From NCBI GenBank assembly GCA_963969395.1, contig OZ017795.1:18953063-19017062 (forward strand): 64,000 nucleotides of DNA, read 5' to 3'. The translations under genes and the position numbers were made by a program. Below, piece by piece: positions 23,230 to 37,800 of the stretch. This stretch comes from Pseudoscleropodium purum. Lineage: Eukaryota > Streptophyta > Bryopsida > Hypnales > Brachytheciaceae. Below the pieces are notes generated by a model. The model saw only the letters and a list, made by a program, of their open reading frames with translations, did no database searches and was not told the DNA's origin. Each line of letters begins with the position of its first letter. Positions within the stretch are counted from its first letter, which is position 1.

Positions 23230-24480
23230 GTTGTACTAGAGGCCTGAAACCCTAATTGGTACCGTGAACCCTAATTGTTGCCGGGAATTGTATGTATAAC
23301 TGAGGTGTTGATTATTTAGTTGTGTTTAGGTTTGGTTATGAAAAGGTTTAGTAGACTCTGTATTGTACAAAGGTGTTAGTCCCCAGGTAATTTATCTGCG
23401 GAGGAAATCCGCGCCTGCAATCATCTGGGATTCTGCAATTGTTTTGAGTTTTCAACGTTGAGTTGATGCTTTATCCATTATATGCAAGCAATTAGTACAA
23501 GGAATTCAGATGAAGTAACATGCATCTCTTGGAAATAGAATTGGCATGGTTAATAATGGGTGGACATACCTTAACCGTAAGTGTTTCGGAGTTCATATTT
23601 TGAATGTTTTGTCCAAATAACTTCTCATTCACCCACCAAAGTAACGCTTGCCTCTTGAAAATCATACTCACTTTATAAAATTGAGGGAAATAATATATCT
23701 TTACACAGATATTGATAAAAATATGAAAAAAACTAAATGATTTCGGTTAACAGCATCATATCTGTCATCTGTTCCTCACCATGGGATATTTGATATCATA
23801 ACCCTAGAACCCTGTGCCTACGAAGAGGAATCTGTACATTTATCAACAGGTAATATTCACCATGTCACGATGTAAAAAAAAAGAAAATATGCATTGTATG
23901 AGCATCAGAGAGTTTCCACTAGGGTGAGGAGAATAAATTAGGTTATGGACGGTTTCTCCAGAATACTTGGGATAAATTTGGAGAATTTGAAGTCTACAGA
24001 ATTGTAGATCAGTGTACTCTGATATTGGAAATGGTACGAACATGGTACTGCTAGAGAAAGATTTTTCCTCTTCTGAAGGTTGATACAACTTGATTCAAGA
24101 CTACTTTAAAAAGAAATTGGAGAGAAATTCGTGTCATCTGTAAAAGGGACATGTAGTCTACATCCCTCACTGCTCGACGACTGGAATGCTTCTGAAAAGG
24201 ATCTTTTGCAACTGATGCACATCACTGTAAATAATTAATTATAATTTCTACACGTTCCCTGTCGGTCCAAAATCTTTCTCTAACTGCATATTTGTCTCTT
24301 GTCGGGTTACTGAGATGCGTTCAGTGTGGATCCCTATCTACTGATCAGGAATTGTTCTAACTTACCAGCAGATCGGAATTGACTTGATTCGAACTGTGGT
24401 TTGAGAGATGACCTTTGTGTGGTTCCCAGTGATAATCAGAGAGTCTCCAACATGGAGCAAATATGAGAACAAGCTCAGCT
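23230..24480. other. Convergent 3' flank between RHD3 and APC4
   Basis: Holds the 3' regions of both genes. No further frame is supported. The short minus frame 23843-24088 has no motif. Confidence 0.5.
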
Positions 24481-27400
24481 TCATTCCATCTCGTCATCCT
24501 CGCCTTCTTCATCCTCCTCCAGATCGTAAAGCAGGGCACGCCGTTGTCCAGCAAAAACACATGCTAGTCCCCGAGAAGCTGTTTCATACATTGGAACTTC
24601 ATTAATCAGGACCTGGAATTACTCTTTCAAACTCTTTCAAACTCAAAAAAATTAAATGCACATTGGTCTTAGCTGAACAGAAGTTTTCCAGGGATAATTT
24701 GGACTATTTTTATTCGGAATCAAACAAGAGAACTCCAACCTCGAGACCTAGAATGACAGCACTTGCGTTACTCTACAGTGCACAAGTTGAAGCCTCTTCA
24801 TCATTCACTTCTACTCGTGTAAGTTGACATTGAAGAAAACTAGGAAAAACAAAAATAAAATGATACTTGCACCGATTAGGATTTCTTGTCATCTAAAGCT
24901 CGTTGCTTCAAGCTGTGCAATCTGAAGCGGCCATAAGTCCCTATATTGGTTCAGGGCGGGAGCTTACCACTGACAGCCAAGGGAGGAACAACATCAAGCT
25001 GTGCAATAGCCCTCACTTTTCCACTTTTCAAGCCCACGTCCGCAACTGCCCCCTGGTCAGAAACTCCATTACGATTTAGTCACGAAATCATCACTCGTTA
25101 CTTTTTCGGTTGGCAATGATACATTCAAGATTCAAAACAAGGAAGCTCTGTCTTCAATGAATCAAACCAATATACATGCTCTGCAAAATCTCTTAAAAGA
25201 ATAGCACGGGCAAGATCTCAGCAAGTGACAAAGGTTTGTTACATACAAGATTACATGCATCAACGCATCACATTAATAATGTAAGGATTTTGTAAATCTT
25301 GGACTTACAAGATTCGTGCACAGATGCAAAAGCGGCAAACGGCTCATAGAAGAACTGGCGGGGGACAACGGCACAAATTCCAGGTCCTCCAATTGCAGCA
25401 GCATTAAGTATGTTTGACTAGTCTTCTCATTCTCCTCAAGATCCTTCTCGCTAACTAACAATACCACCTGTCTTTGCTGTCATCATCATAAGTTCACAGA
25501 AATACATAATTCAGTACCAAGGCGAAGAATAAATCAGACAAAAATTGCACAAAAATACAAAAGCACACACAAATACCACTGACGTTCAGCAGATTAGTGA
25601 AAAGCATGGTACTGATACAATTCGACAATTATGTGACAATTAAGTACCTTGTAAAGGGCCAAGTCAATACAGTGCAGAGTCCTCTCAAACCGCAAGGCCA
25701 AAACTTGCGGAGCTTTTGCTCCTCCTGCTACGGAGAAATCTGACATTGTGAAGTTGCGCAGTATAATCACCACATTCTGATGAGATACACTCGCATCATC
25801 TTGCACTCTTAAACAGATGAAGTCCTCAAGAGGGCTTCCCTCTTTTTTGCTTCCGGAATCGACCTGCTTCAATGCAGTAGGACAAGTGGATAAGAAATAA
25901 AAGATTGGTCATCAGTCAACGGCATGTCCCACTTGCTGGAATTAAAATCATGGCTTGCAACTCATTACCAGCATTTCTGGGTGGATTGATCGATCTATGA
26001 ACTTGCAAAAAAAGATTAGGAAATGGAACCTCGAAGTAGGTTAGAGAAAGAGGTATTGTCGGAAGAGACGGTAGTAATGAGGGGAGGGGGCATAACAGCA
26101 GCATGCAACGTGCTTGAAGGTTGGGGGAAATCTCTTTGACTGGCATTGCAAATGCCTCTTGACAGCTGCCACAATTCAGTGAGAAGATTGATTGTAACCG
26201 ATAGGAATCTACAAGAAATGCGTGGATATACCGACTTCAAAGACCTCTAAAATATAGCGCATCTCATGCGTGTTGAAAAAAGTGAAAAACTGTAGTACCG
26301 AGGTCACCAAGATACAAAAAAAGATGTTTGAGAAAATCGCAAACCTAGCTCGAAGTTGGTAGATCTGTGAGGATAGAGTTCGGCTCAGGAACTTAGTATC
26401 CGCAAAGCCACCCATAATTGCAAGCTCCTCCATCCTGGCCGCCTCCTCTCTAGAATTCAAGAGAAAAGAATGTTGGAAGCAGAGAACTGAACTCAAAATA
26501 TAGGTAATAAATAAATTATGATCACTTGATGACCCAGCAGAAATAATTTGGAAACGTTCAAGAACAAAATACACCATTACGTTCTAATGAATTGATGGGT
26601 TTGCCTAGAAAGAGATAACTCACGGTTTGACATCCATAACTAGGCCATCTGTGGCGGGTGCAAGATGTGGCCCGACTGGGTCCCTCTCAAAGTGAGTACG
26701 TAAAAAGTCTGCCACCCCTGCACTGTCATATAGAAAGTATACGCCTTGATAAATATTACAATTCACCTCTATTACCAGGTAACACTATCTCGTTAATTCA
26801 GAAGTACCAAGAACCACGATAATTGTAGACATTAAACGAGTAATGAACTAACCTATCAATGGCGGGAAGCTGGTTAGCTTGTGGTCCAGCATCACCATTA
26901 AGCTGACGAAGTGACTTGGTCAACCATACAAAAAAGAGCCGAAACTGACAAAGCACAACACAGTTGCAATGTTATAATTCAGCTATAGTTGCTCAAACCT
27001 TGCATCTTCAAGACAGAACTAACCATGCAGAGAAAGACTGAACGCATTGCATAATTAATTCAGTTTCGGATTGGTATATCGCAAACCTGGCCATTCGTGT
27101 CTGATACAGTGCGTAGGAGGCGCTCAACTTGAACAAGAAGCATGCCAGCGTTCTCCATGGCATTCTCCATTAGAGTTTCATGCAGTCCAATTTTACGCAA
27201 GCGTGACCTCCATCGAGACAGTCCTCGCAATTCTCCGACTCGGAATGCGATGATCTCAGCTGCTGGCTGTTCATAGACAAGTCCCAAAGTACAGTATTAA
27301 ACACATGGGGACAAGCTAGTAAAAGCCAAATTCATTCCCATATTCTCAGAGAACAAACTGACACATGAGAAGAGAATCACAAAAAAAGTTCCTCAATAAT

Positions 27401-30400
27401 CATCACAATAGACTCTGCCATGACGTGCTCAATCCTGAGTTCTCGGCAGAAAGACAAAGACTAAAGGCGACAATTTTATGATCGTTACCTGCAAGTGTTC
27501 TGCAATAAGGTTGTGAAGTTCCCTTCCAGCAGTGTCTATACTCTTTGCCAGTCGTTTCAGCCCCTGAAAAAGCACGCAGGTGTAGTCAGAAGGATTGCAA
27601 AACTCTCCCTCACGCAGAATCTCCCAATCTGATTTTTTGCTTGATCTCAAGCCAGTATCTCTTTTTTAATCATTGCCTCTATCATGGCACCCACGGTTGG
27701 AAGAGAGTGGAATATAATCTAGGTGCAATTTGACAAAGTCCAGATTGCTACAATTATTGCCACTGCGAGATCACATGTTTGCACTCTACAGTACACAACA
27801 GCAACCAACACACTGATTCGAAAATTACCGCTTCTCCCAAGGAAGCAGCGAGGAATTGGTGCAGGGCTGCACTTGCGGAGCCACAAGCAAGAAGACTTAA
27901 AAATTCATCACGAGGCTTAACAGATGACCCTGCCAGTATACATACCACCGTCATTAGCAATGAAGATACATGCACTCCAAAACTGTTCACTACTTCGTGC
28001 CTACAAAGCTCACAGTGGTTACTTTGTACTCCGCGTGTAGCTAGACAACACAAAGTCACAACTCGAACGAATACATTCTTCCAGGAGTCGGAGTTGCGAT
28101 TTAATGTAAGGATGTAAGTAGAATACAACGGGGATGATGGAATTTACCATGCTCCTGGAGTAGGGTGGAAAGAGAACGAAATTTGTCTTCAAATGTGGAA
28201 ATTGCTTCACTCCAATGCTTGCGCATCACTGTCACAGTGGTCTCCACAACTTCCAGCAATTCTTCCACACTGGAAGCTTGAAGTGCCAATTGTCGCAGTT
28301 CCTTTCTCCTGTCCCACCATGTATTCATGCAACTGATTTCAGTGACGATAAAGGTGAATCGGCTGCTAGATATTGAGGTGCGACCATTATGTCTCTAGGA
28401 AATGAGTATTCTACCATGAAGGAAGGCTCTGTAGGGTCCAAGACATTAGTGCGAGGCCCTAGCATACACTGTTTACTTGCGAAGTGGTCAGAGCACATCC
28501 ACCACAGAATACCAAAGCGTCGAAATGCGTGCAAGAAATTTGACGTTGGTGAAAGCATTGTTGAAGAACTACCTATCTCCTAGCAGAGATGTGTCAACAG
28601 AAATTGCATACAGCCCGGATGCCCGAGACTCAGCACCTGCCATAACTTGTAAGCTCTCCACTGACTGGGCTCCACTACAAATGACTATCATCTTGCGCAG
28701 GTCTTTTGACAAAGAGATCTGCTACCACATCCCAGCTCAAAGTAATTGTTCAGTTCAGCATACCCAGTTTCGACATGCGACTAAAAATGAGAATAAACTA
28801 AGAAAGCACTTAGACATTCAACACATCACAGATCTAACACCCACTTTCAAAAACAAGCTTGCTGTGTGCCTGCTACTTTACCTGTAGAGCTGAGGCATCC
28901 AGAAGTCGATAAACTGGCTTTGCCACACTCTTGAACTCTGCAGCCATTCCACTAATGGCCAGGTCTCTGATGTCCTGTGATCCAATTTCGACCCCACCAC
29001 TCTAGGTCAGATCTTAGGTAGGAACGAAATTTCACGCCACATTATTCAAACTAGGTTAGACAATTTCAAGAAAACGGCAATAGTCCACTCACCAACTTGC
29101 CAATCGGAAACACACCAAATGCACTCAAGCAAATGATGCCATTTCGGTCCCCACTGCAGAGAATATAAAGGCGTTGCTGAGCAGCACGAAGTACATTCTT
29201 CCTATTAGCATGGCTTTGGTCTTCAGCAACGTGACCTAATACTCCAGACATGTCAAAGTTCGAGGCCATCCCAGGCATTGGAGGAGTATGTGGGGGCGAC
29301 GGAAAGAATCTTGAGGTTCGATCTTCATAGCAGAATACGTCATCTCCATGACCCTAAGATACCCACTCATAGACTTTGAATATATGGAATTTAAAGCCTT
29401 GGTACAAACTTGGGATCAGGTACTATCAAAAACTTTGGGTTAGCGTGAATACTGTACAAAATGTGCAGAAAAAATTAGAAGAAGAAGCTCCTTATCATTC
29501 AAAAAAAATGAGATACGTTTGCGCATCCTTAGCTTCCAGTAGAGAATACTGTCCCTCAATACGTACCACAGATTCCTGGCCCTCCTGAGCCCAATATAGG
29601 CATTCGACCGCCGCCTCGTGCGTTGCGAGCTGTCGCAACACATCACCATTCTGGAACCAGTCCACGGCATTATTACATTTAGAGATGCCATCTGTATTTG
29701 ATGAAACTATCAGCATGAAGCGAAATCTTTTCAGCTGCAAACGTAATACAATGAATCACACCTCAACGTCATGAATTGCGATGCTGCCATCATCGTGTCC
29801 TACTGCCAAAGCCTTTCCATCAGGACGCCAGCAAAGTGAGGTAACTTGCATCTCTGAAACAGTTTGGATCAGTGTCAGAGACTGCGCCTTGTGCATTTCA
29901 GTATGATAGAGATTCACAATTATATGCAAGATGACCCTGCCCGGGATGAAACTAGCACTGCGACAAACAAACTGAGACTCGCATAAAGATTGGTCCCGCG
30001 AACACAATTACGACACTATGCAGAACAGGTTCACCTCTCAAAAGATCCACTATTAGATTCACAAACTTATGAGAAATTAATGTTAATGGAATAAAACATT
30101 ACAGTAGGTCAATATTAAGATAATGTTACTTCGATGTCAACATAGTATTGTCTTAAAGTTAATGTTAGCGTAATAGTTGCCAGTAAAATATCAGGTTCAT
30201 GTCGAGGACACTACGATCGCACTAATATTAAATTAACACCATTGGCATTACACAAACATTAACCTAGCATTAACTCAACACAACTGACTATGAGGACTAA
30301 ATGAATCCAATGCCTATTAATTTAACATTAAAAACTTTTGCAATCTAATCGGGGTCTTTTGTGATCCAACCTCTCGATCATAACGAGACATTGTGAGGCA

Positions 30401-31398
30401 TTGCATGACACGATGCAAAAAATTCACACTTCATCTAGACAAAAGTAAGCATTTCAATATCTCCTAAGCTATAACGAAGAATAACAGTTGTCGACGCCCC
30501 TGACCTGGAGTGACTGCCCAAAGCCGCTGCCAGTTGAACCGATGCACAATGAGCTGATGGTCTCGCGTGGCCATGGCAAGTAAATCCTTGTCTGGATTCC
30601 ATGATGCCCTATCAACCTTCGAAAGAAAATCAAATAAACAATCACTGCTTCTTAGTTTCAATCACTTCAGTGTGACTACCTGCTACAGCATTCCAGGCTC
30701 AACATAAAATGATCGCATTCTCTACACAGAGCATTCAATAAAACATTGCAATTACGCAACATTGAATCTAATAGTGCAGACAAGAATGTAGACCTAATAA
30801 CGCAAGCTTCCCTCTTACGTTTCTCTCAATACCACGCTAACCACACCAAATTGCGACACCAACCTAAATCCACCACTCCAATGAATATAAATTTTGAGAC
30901 TGTACACCAGCTCAACTTCAACACTCGTGTAGGTTGAAATCATCTCCCAACAAAATTTTGAACGCTTCTAACTTTTGCATACAATATCCAAACCATGCAT
31001 TTTCTGGTGCATTGGAATCCTCTTTGATTTTCTAACAAAATCATTTGAAATTCTGTCCATTTCTAATTAAAAAAAACTATGTTCAGCACTCAAAAGTGTC
31101 GAAATTACTCGTGATTATCATCCCTACAGCTACGTCGCATTACACCGTAAGGACTGAAATTTCGGACTAGGAACTCCAAATCTCGCGAATCACAGCGAAC
31201 ACAGATTCTCGACGTTAACGCAGTTATGATCGCAGCACAGGGTTTTAGGGGTTTAAGCGACGGAATGCGGTGAAAAGAAAGGAATGACAAGGGAGAGAGA
31301 TAAAGAAAAGAGAGTACCTGGCTGGAGAGAGGCTTGTCGAGATGCAAGGTGAAGGCCAGAGCGTCCCCGGCGCCCTCTTCTTCGACGACGTCCGCCAT
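24481..31398 (-). CDS. APC4: Anaphase-promoting complex subunit 4
   Basis: Nineteen exons on the minus strand: 31318-31398, 30505-30616, 29762-29853, 29567-29650, 29093-29353, 28882-29001, 28573-28718, 28148-28332, 27829-27929, 27489-27563, 27087-27266, 26853-26944, 26624-26722, 26345-26449, about 26030-26165, 25648-25866, 25309-25476, 24968-25052, 24481-24578. The product is about 812 residues. The N-terminal WD40-like part contains [21 protein letters not shown]. The APC4 helical domain has [35 protein letters not shown] and [20 protein letters not shown]. The tail is [20 protein letters not shown] plus an acidic end. APC4 belongs to the scaffold platform of the APC/C ubiquitin ligase that drives cyclin and securin destruction. 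Frames close at every junction except exon 15/16, where the donor (GAG/GTTCCA or further on) is unsure. The start fits the family's short acidic N terminus. Confidence 0.95.
30940..31095 (+). repeat. Dispersed AT-rich repeat fragment within APC4 intron 1
   Basis: The stretch around TTTTGCATACAATATCCAAACC, TGGTGCATTGGAATCC and CTAACAAAATCATTTGAAAT parallels 1250-1360 and, inverted, 45730-45860. Terminal repeats were not found. Confidence 0.4.
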
Positions 31399-32270
31399 CG
31401 CGTACCTCTACAAAATCGCTGCTGCTGGCACTCTGCAATGCAGCAATTTTCAGTCCTGGTCCTCTGTCTTCGGAGGAAGACGACGGTCCTTGTACGCGTA
31501 CCTCTACAATATCCGCGTACGTGTTGTAGCATAATGGCGATATCGTATGTACGATTACCTCTTTAATATCACTTTCTGTAATATCATCCTGTCGCTTTTA
31601 TGGCCAATGTTAACCCCTAAATGGCCGAGGCATCAAATTCCGGTGTCAACAAGACTTTGAAGTTAAATAAAAACTAACCACGTTTCTATTTCTAGTAGTT
31701 TCTATTTTGAAAAATTCTTTTTGAAGTCTTGTTTTAGCATCAAAAATTCAATTTTGAAAATGACTGATTATGATTTTTTTCATTCAAAGCTTTGTACAGT
31801 ACAAGAGTGTCTACTTCAATCTTGACTCTTCATAGTGTTGAGACCTCTTGGAAATGAGCCTCAAATACACTAGATCTCAAAGAAAAATTCACTTCAGAAA
31901 TTCATTTTAAAAAATTGTACAAGAGATTTTGAGAAATAAATTGATTGGAGTTATGCATATTATGTCCTTTAAGCTCATAATTTTTTGGTGACCAATTTTT
32001 AGATTTGACATGCAAAAAGAAGACTAAAAATCTTCAAGTCACTTTCTGAGTTTTCCCACACCCTCATGATCAAACATTATAATCTTTCAATTTAAAAGTA
32101 AAATTGTTGTGTTTTCTTTTCATATGTGATCTCTAACATATTTAGTTTGAATTTGTACAGTTATAATTTTAAAATTTTCATATAACTTATCAAAATTTTG
32201 TCTTTTTGTTTAATTTAATGCAAATTTTGAGAAGCTCAAAAAAAGTCTTAAACATTTAGGTGTTAGCCTT
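31399..32270. other. APC4 upstream region
   Basis: The first 150 bases upstream of the APC4 start are GC-richer and include two near-copies of GCGTACCTCTACAA (near 31400 and 31495), then sequence turns AT-rich. No gene is seen. Confidence 0.4.
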
Positions 32271-32660
32271 TTAATTGCGTAAGGACATGGCCCCTATGAC
32301 CAAGGTAGTCACCAAAATTCTCTAATTATTGAACCAACTGGTGCATTCTCTTTGTCTATAGTTAACAATGAAATCATCTGTTAGATTGCTTTGGTTTGCA
32401 ATGTCCTTATAGGATTAACCCTTTAAGGATTTGCCCATATAACTAAGGTAGTTACCAAAATACTTCAATTATTGGCCCATGGATGCATTGATTGTTTCTA
32501 CAATTAATAGTGAAATCATCCATTTGACCAATGACTAAGGTAGTCACCAAAATGCTCCAATTATTGAATCAATAGGTGCATGCATTATTTGTTTCAATAG
32601 TAAACAAAGAAGTCATCTATCAAATTTTTAGGTTTACCATGTCCTTACAAGATTAACGTC
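32270..32660. repeat. Three degenerate direct repeats with AAGGTAGTCACCAAAAT core
   Basis: The core motif AAGGTAGT[CT]ACCAAAAT followed by AATTATTG and GTGCAT or ATGCAT occurs at about 32303, 32443 and 32541. A downstream block (ATGTCCTTA[TC]A[GA]GATTAA) is repeated at about 32400 and 32640. Unequal spacing indicates an old, decayed tandem array. Confidence 0.55.
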
Positions 32661-32937
32661 CATATTCTTTATTTGAATTTCAATGTATTTTCTATATAGG
32701 ATCATAAAAATAGATTATTTATGTTCATTTCAATAAATTAGAAATAAAGGCAATGTGGTTTTTCAAAAGATACAAGCATTGCTTGGCTGGGATAAATCTT
32801 GGGATAAATGAGACAATGTTTGGACAAACTCCATCTAATGCAAGATGTTCGCCATCTCAAATGTGGACATTGAAGAGTGTAGGGGTCAACTTCCCTCATT
32901 TGGTTATCTAATTCATATCATTTGCTCATTTTTTTCT

Positions 32938-33699
32938 TAACTCCTAATAATTCAAGAAAATATTTTTTGGTCGTTGCCCCTCTTATTAATTTTGAGCTAC
33001 TTGTTTTCAAATTTTGAGTCTTTTCTCATAAAAATTATTTAAGAAAAAATTGACTATATTATAAATTCAATGGCAATGGTTTCATCAAATTCTAGGTTAA
33101 TCTTTACCTTGTGGAATTTTTTTAGGTTGAGTGGTGGTGTAGTTCATAGCTCATGTTTTTTGGTTCAGTTTGGGTATGGATTGGGAAATTAGTCAACCAA
33201 TGCAATTGTTGACCATCTCAAAAACATAGATTCAAGTAGTTCATGGAGAAGACAAGTGTGCCCATTCTTGTTTTTTGTACTAACACTACTCCCATTTCAA
33301 TGACCACCATACAATGCAAGCTCCATTCAAAATTGTAAAATTATTAGAATATTGTGAAATTTTTAGATGAGCATCTTCAACTCTCTTGTCTTTTATTGAG
33401 CACCAAAAAGTCATCATTTCAAAATATTTTCTCTAAGATATACTTCTTCAAGTGCACAACCTTGTTTTTTCAATGAGCTAATTAAAAATTCAAACTTAAC
33501 TGGTATCTACTAAATTGTGCGGCCAAATAATCTGAAATTTTTGGAGGTGCTCACCCTCAATGTAAACAATAAGATCCTACAATTGCATTCTATTTAATCT
33601 CAAGAAAAAATGAGCAAACAAATTATTCAAGTTCTTAGTAGTTTTGGCCTATTTTGAAAGTATATTCCCCTTGATCATTAGGAGTAAGTTAAGGACAAA
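32938..33699 (-). mobile_element. TTTAACACC-family element, inverted copy
   Basis: Left end TTAACTCCTAATAATTCAAG and right end CTTGATCATTAGGAGTAAG mirror the ends of the 59809 element. The interior is the reverse complement of it (for example AACTACTCCCATTTCAATGACCA-like and TTGAGCAAA-like blocks). Length is about 760 bp. No coding frame. Confidence 0.6.
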
Positions 33700-34892
33700 A
33701 TTGAATTCAAAATTCAAGGTTGTTGAAGCATTCTATTAATAAAAAAGTCCTATTCAAAATAATATAATAATAAAGAAACTATAGAAATTTGAAAGAGATT
33801 CTAGACCATCTTTCTCTCTTTAATTAATAATCTTCAAGTATTTCATTAAATAAATGTCACTTTTAAATGCAATATTGTATTGTCATAATATTATAAATTC
33901 TACATTATTACATGCATTTTAGAAGCATAGAAAATGAAGAAATCCCTATGTGTATTTCTTCACATTTTACAACTTTTATTAAAGTACATTTATTTTTATA
34001 GCCTTTTAGTTTTAGGATTTATTTCTTATCTTAATATCTTTCTCCATATAGAATTTAGGAAATTAGAAGCAACTACATCAAGCCCTTCTCTTTTTTCCAT
34101 CATTTATCCATTGCAGTGCATTTTGTAGGTTCATGTTTCATTAGGTAAATTATTTCAAATTCTTTTATTTAATCACAAAAATACTCAGTAAAATATTTTG
34201 CAAATGTTTTGAGTATATATTATGAAAAATATGGTTTATTAAATAGCAATCCAAAACACCATCTAAAGGACTCTTCTTCCAATCTAATAATCAGAATAAA
34301 AGCATTGCACTGAAGCCTACATTTGTTTAACCCTAGAAAGTTGGGTTGGTCACTAGGGAAATCATTGTTTTTGGTACCATGTGAATCATTTGCTTTAAAA
34401 TAAATCAAGAGCACTGATTGGAGGTCAAACTACTATGCAAGACCTCTCCTTTTCACACAAAATTTCAAGGATGACCATGTACACTTCTATCTTCAATAAC
34501 ATAGAAGGATTCAACTGTTATCCATTGGACACTTTTAGGCCACTGCATCATTACAGGGTTAAAATTTATATGATGTCAATGATTGTAACGATAGTATTCC
34601 ATTCCATTCTGCCCTAGATCTAAACAATATAGCAATGGGGCAGATAATCATGAAACAGCAAAAAGCAAATAGAGGAATGTACTTTACTTTGAATTGCTAT
34701 CATGCCTTTTATTGCCATCAAATTTTACAAGTGAGAAAATTGTGCTAACTTTCTTTGTGTTAAGAGCGAGATGACTTTGCACCACGTTCTGGCGGTCACC
34801 GATGAACTGCAACGAGCACCTGTCAATTTCAGGCTGAAAGTTTTCTATATACGAGTTTCACAACTCGAGTTTTGCAAACATTAGACTGGGCA
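33700..34892. other. Intergenic DNA downstream of the aminopeptidase gene
   Basis: AT-rich with no supported gene. Frames at 33934-34128 and 34435-34617 carry no motif. The right end probably contains the aminopeptidase 3' UTR. Confidence 0.4.
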
Positions 34893-37800
34893 TCAGCAGA
34901 AGTGCGGTTGCTTGACGAATTCAATGTCTTCCACATTAGGAGTTGCCTCAGCCAAGAATTGCTCAATCTCGTCTACTTCTTTAGGAGCGTCCCTCGTGAG
35001 TACCTGCAAACAGATAGCGTGCGGACGATGAAAACAATAGTGAAAATGACTACAAATTTCTTACAATGCAGGGTTGAAATCCAATTTCTCCATTCTCCAG
35101 TAAGGCAAGTCCTATTGCTATCCCAAGCCTAACTCCAGAGGGAATTAAACTATTGTAATGGTCAACTGACATGCTTCCAGGGAGCCACATACCTCATGGC
35201 CTGTTGCTGTGATGAAAACCTCGTCTTCTATCCTTATTCCAATGCCTCGATACCTGCGGAAGACCGACGCTATGAGTCTTACGACCGTGCTTCATGCAAA
35301 ATGTTTTGAGGCTTGAAAGACGAATGATATACAAAACTACAGTCAATACCATCCATTCTATTTTCGTATAGAATATAAATGCTTGAATGGATTTTGCAGT
35401 ACAAAAAGATCCGCTTGTGCCTTAATACTTAAATCTGTCAATAAGAAATTTGATCTGGCTCGCAAAAATTCGTACTTTTCAGGTATCGTCAGCTTCACAG
35501 GTATGTATAGCCCTGGTTCAATGGTGATCACCTACTCCAGTACACACCACAACCCTGCGTCAGGTTTCGCGGGCAATTGTAGAGGTATTCATATTATGCT
35601 CAAGCTAATTGAAAAACAAGGGAAACTCTTTCAATGTTGAACAGCGAAAAAAAGGCTTGCAATCTTCGCTACTCACTACACCAGGTTGAAGTGGTCGATC
35701 TATGCTGACAGTGGAGCAATCGTGTACATCCATACCTAGGTAGTGTCCTGCAAGCAATAAAATGTTAGTAATGTACTCGTGCCTAATTTGACCATCGCCT
35801 GTTTCAGATAGTAAAAATGCGAACAGAAATGATCAGAAGTTTGAAAAAGAGCAAGCAAGTTACCAATATGTGTTATATTGAAGCCGTAGAACTTGAAAAG
35901 ATCAAATGGGCCTTTCACTAGACCCAACTGCAATAGACCTTCCCAGAGCAACTCCACCTGCAGTGGAAATAAGGTAAAATACTTAGTCAAATTCCGACTC
36001 TCATTTTGTGAATTAATTTGTTTGTATAGAACATACTCCTCAAAAAACGAGCTAAATGATATTATTCTAAAACATAGCTCTCGCTGTATACAGAATACAG
36101 TTCCCATGAGCAGTTCTAATCCATCTTCAAGTTGCGGCCAACTGCATAATAAAACTTACAGAGCGACTGTGTATTTGAGACAAGGTCACGCCAGGCCGGC
36201 ACATCTTGAAACACTCCTTCATTACATCGAGTACGATGTTGTAAACTTGTTTCTGAGCTTGACAGGATACATGCCTGTCAGTGACTATCCCAAATATTTG
36301 GTTTCACTTAAAGAAAATTGTCTTATGGCAAAGCGGTATTTTATTTCTCAGCAATAATGTCAGGCACGTCCGCATGAAAAAAGTAAGTGTAAATTTTACC
36401 CTAGCAGCAGTGAAATAGCCACAAGGAGGCCAAGTACGAGTCATGTCACTAACATAACCATGGTATTCGCACCCCACGTCCATGAGAACCAAAACTTCGT
36501 TACCAATCTGGTTTACCCAACCCAAAGGAATCAGTAATCAACAAAGCATCCATAATCCAAAAGCAAACCTGAAGACTTGAGTGGAACTTTAGCTATCTGA
36601 TGCTTAAGCAAGTGTTTAATATGTTATAAAGCTCATCACGAAAATACCCATCCAACTATTGCAAAAGCATAGGCCAAAAATAACTCACCATCTTATCATG
36701 TCGAGAGTAGTGGACAATGCTTCCATTCGGCTCCCCACCTACAACCGATGGGAACCTGTTGATCAACCAGAGCTTCCATTGAAAATGAGTTCAAACAATT
36801 GCAACTAAGCATTCAATTCTAAGTGCCCATAAGTCCTAGATTATGTCGTAATAAATCCTCTTTTATTTACATAAGCACTGAACTGTGCAAATTTCTTACG
36901 CCATTTGTTGGGCTCCTCGACGTTTGCATTCATACTCCACAGTAGCTGCCAATAAGTGTTCGTGTTGCCAGGCTCTTGAAACTTGCATGCTCCGCTTCAC
37001 TGCCTATCACCCAAATTAGAGATATCAGCTTAACTCTCTCAAACAGGCACCCCATTCCTTCATGGCTATTCAAACTTTAAATCAAGCATACGGCTTATCA
37101 AGACTGTAGTTCACAACCAGTCTATGAATACTGATTACAAAAATTGATCAAGCTCAATGTTATTTCCAAAAACTGGTGAAGTGAAAACACCAGACAAAGA
37201 GAATGCAAAATCATTCTAGAATAATAACCATTTATCTCCACTGTAAAGGTTCTATGTGGCCTGTTTTGATAAATGGACAGTACCATTTTGAATCTGAAGT
37301 TTCTTGACTAGTAATTACAGTGGCCCATAATATCTGATGATCAGTGAAATACTAGAACAGAATTTTTGCTGACCTCGCAAGTGATGGATGCCGCTTGTCG
37401 CATAAGATTGAGCTCTGAAGGCGACTTAACCCAACGTACTTGATGAGAATACCTGTTCAAGCTCCGCACTCTACCCTCTTGCAAAGCTGTTTGAAAAGCT
37501 GCTAGATCTGCCACCAATGGAGTAAGCGATCCTAAGTCGCAAAATATTGCTTTAGCGCGTCCTAGCATTTCTGGTAAGACCTGTAAGCAACCCAATACCA
37601 CCTTAGAAATTACTTTCAGTGCAATCAATAAGCTGCTATGATCTGTCGGAGAAATGCCGGTACACAGATGGTACATTACTCGAAAGCTTTTGGATGACAC
37701 GCTTGTCACACATATACCTTAGGAAGCGTTCGCAATGTATGGGTGTCGACTGCTCCGAACACACGACTGGCCTCCTCAGACCCTGCTAATTTCCCTGCCC

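Noticed and set aside
24951..24967. In-frame stop soon after APC4 exon 18 (GKLPP-stop) as the gene end
   Set aside because: A GTAAGC donor lies just before it, and a phase-matched exon at 24481-24578 supplies the acidic APC4 tail, so the true end is 24481.
28460..28572. Coding-like stretch [25 protein letters not shown] downstream of APC4 exon 7 in the same frame
   Set aside because: A TAG separates it from exon 7, and splicing from 28573 to 28332 gives a continuous match to the family ([15 protein letters not shown]). It is taken as intron.
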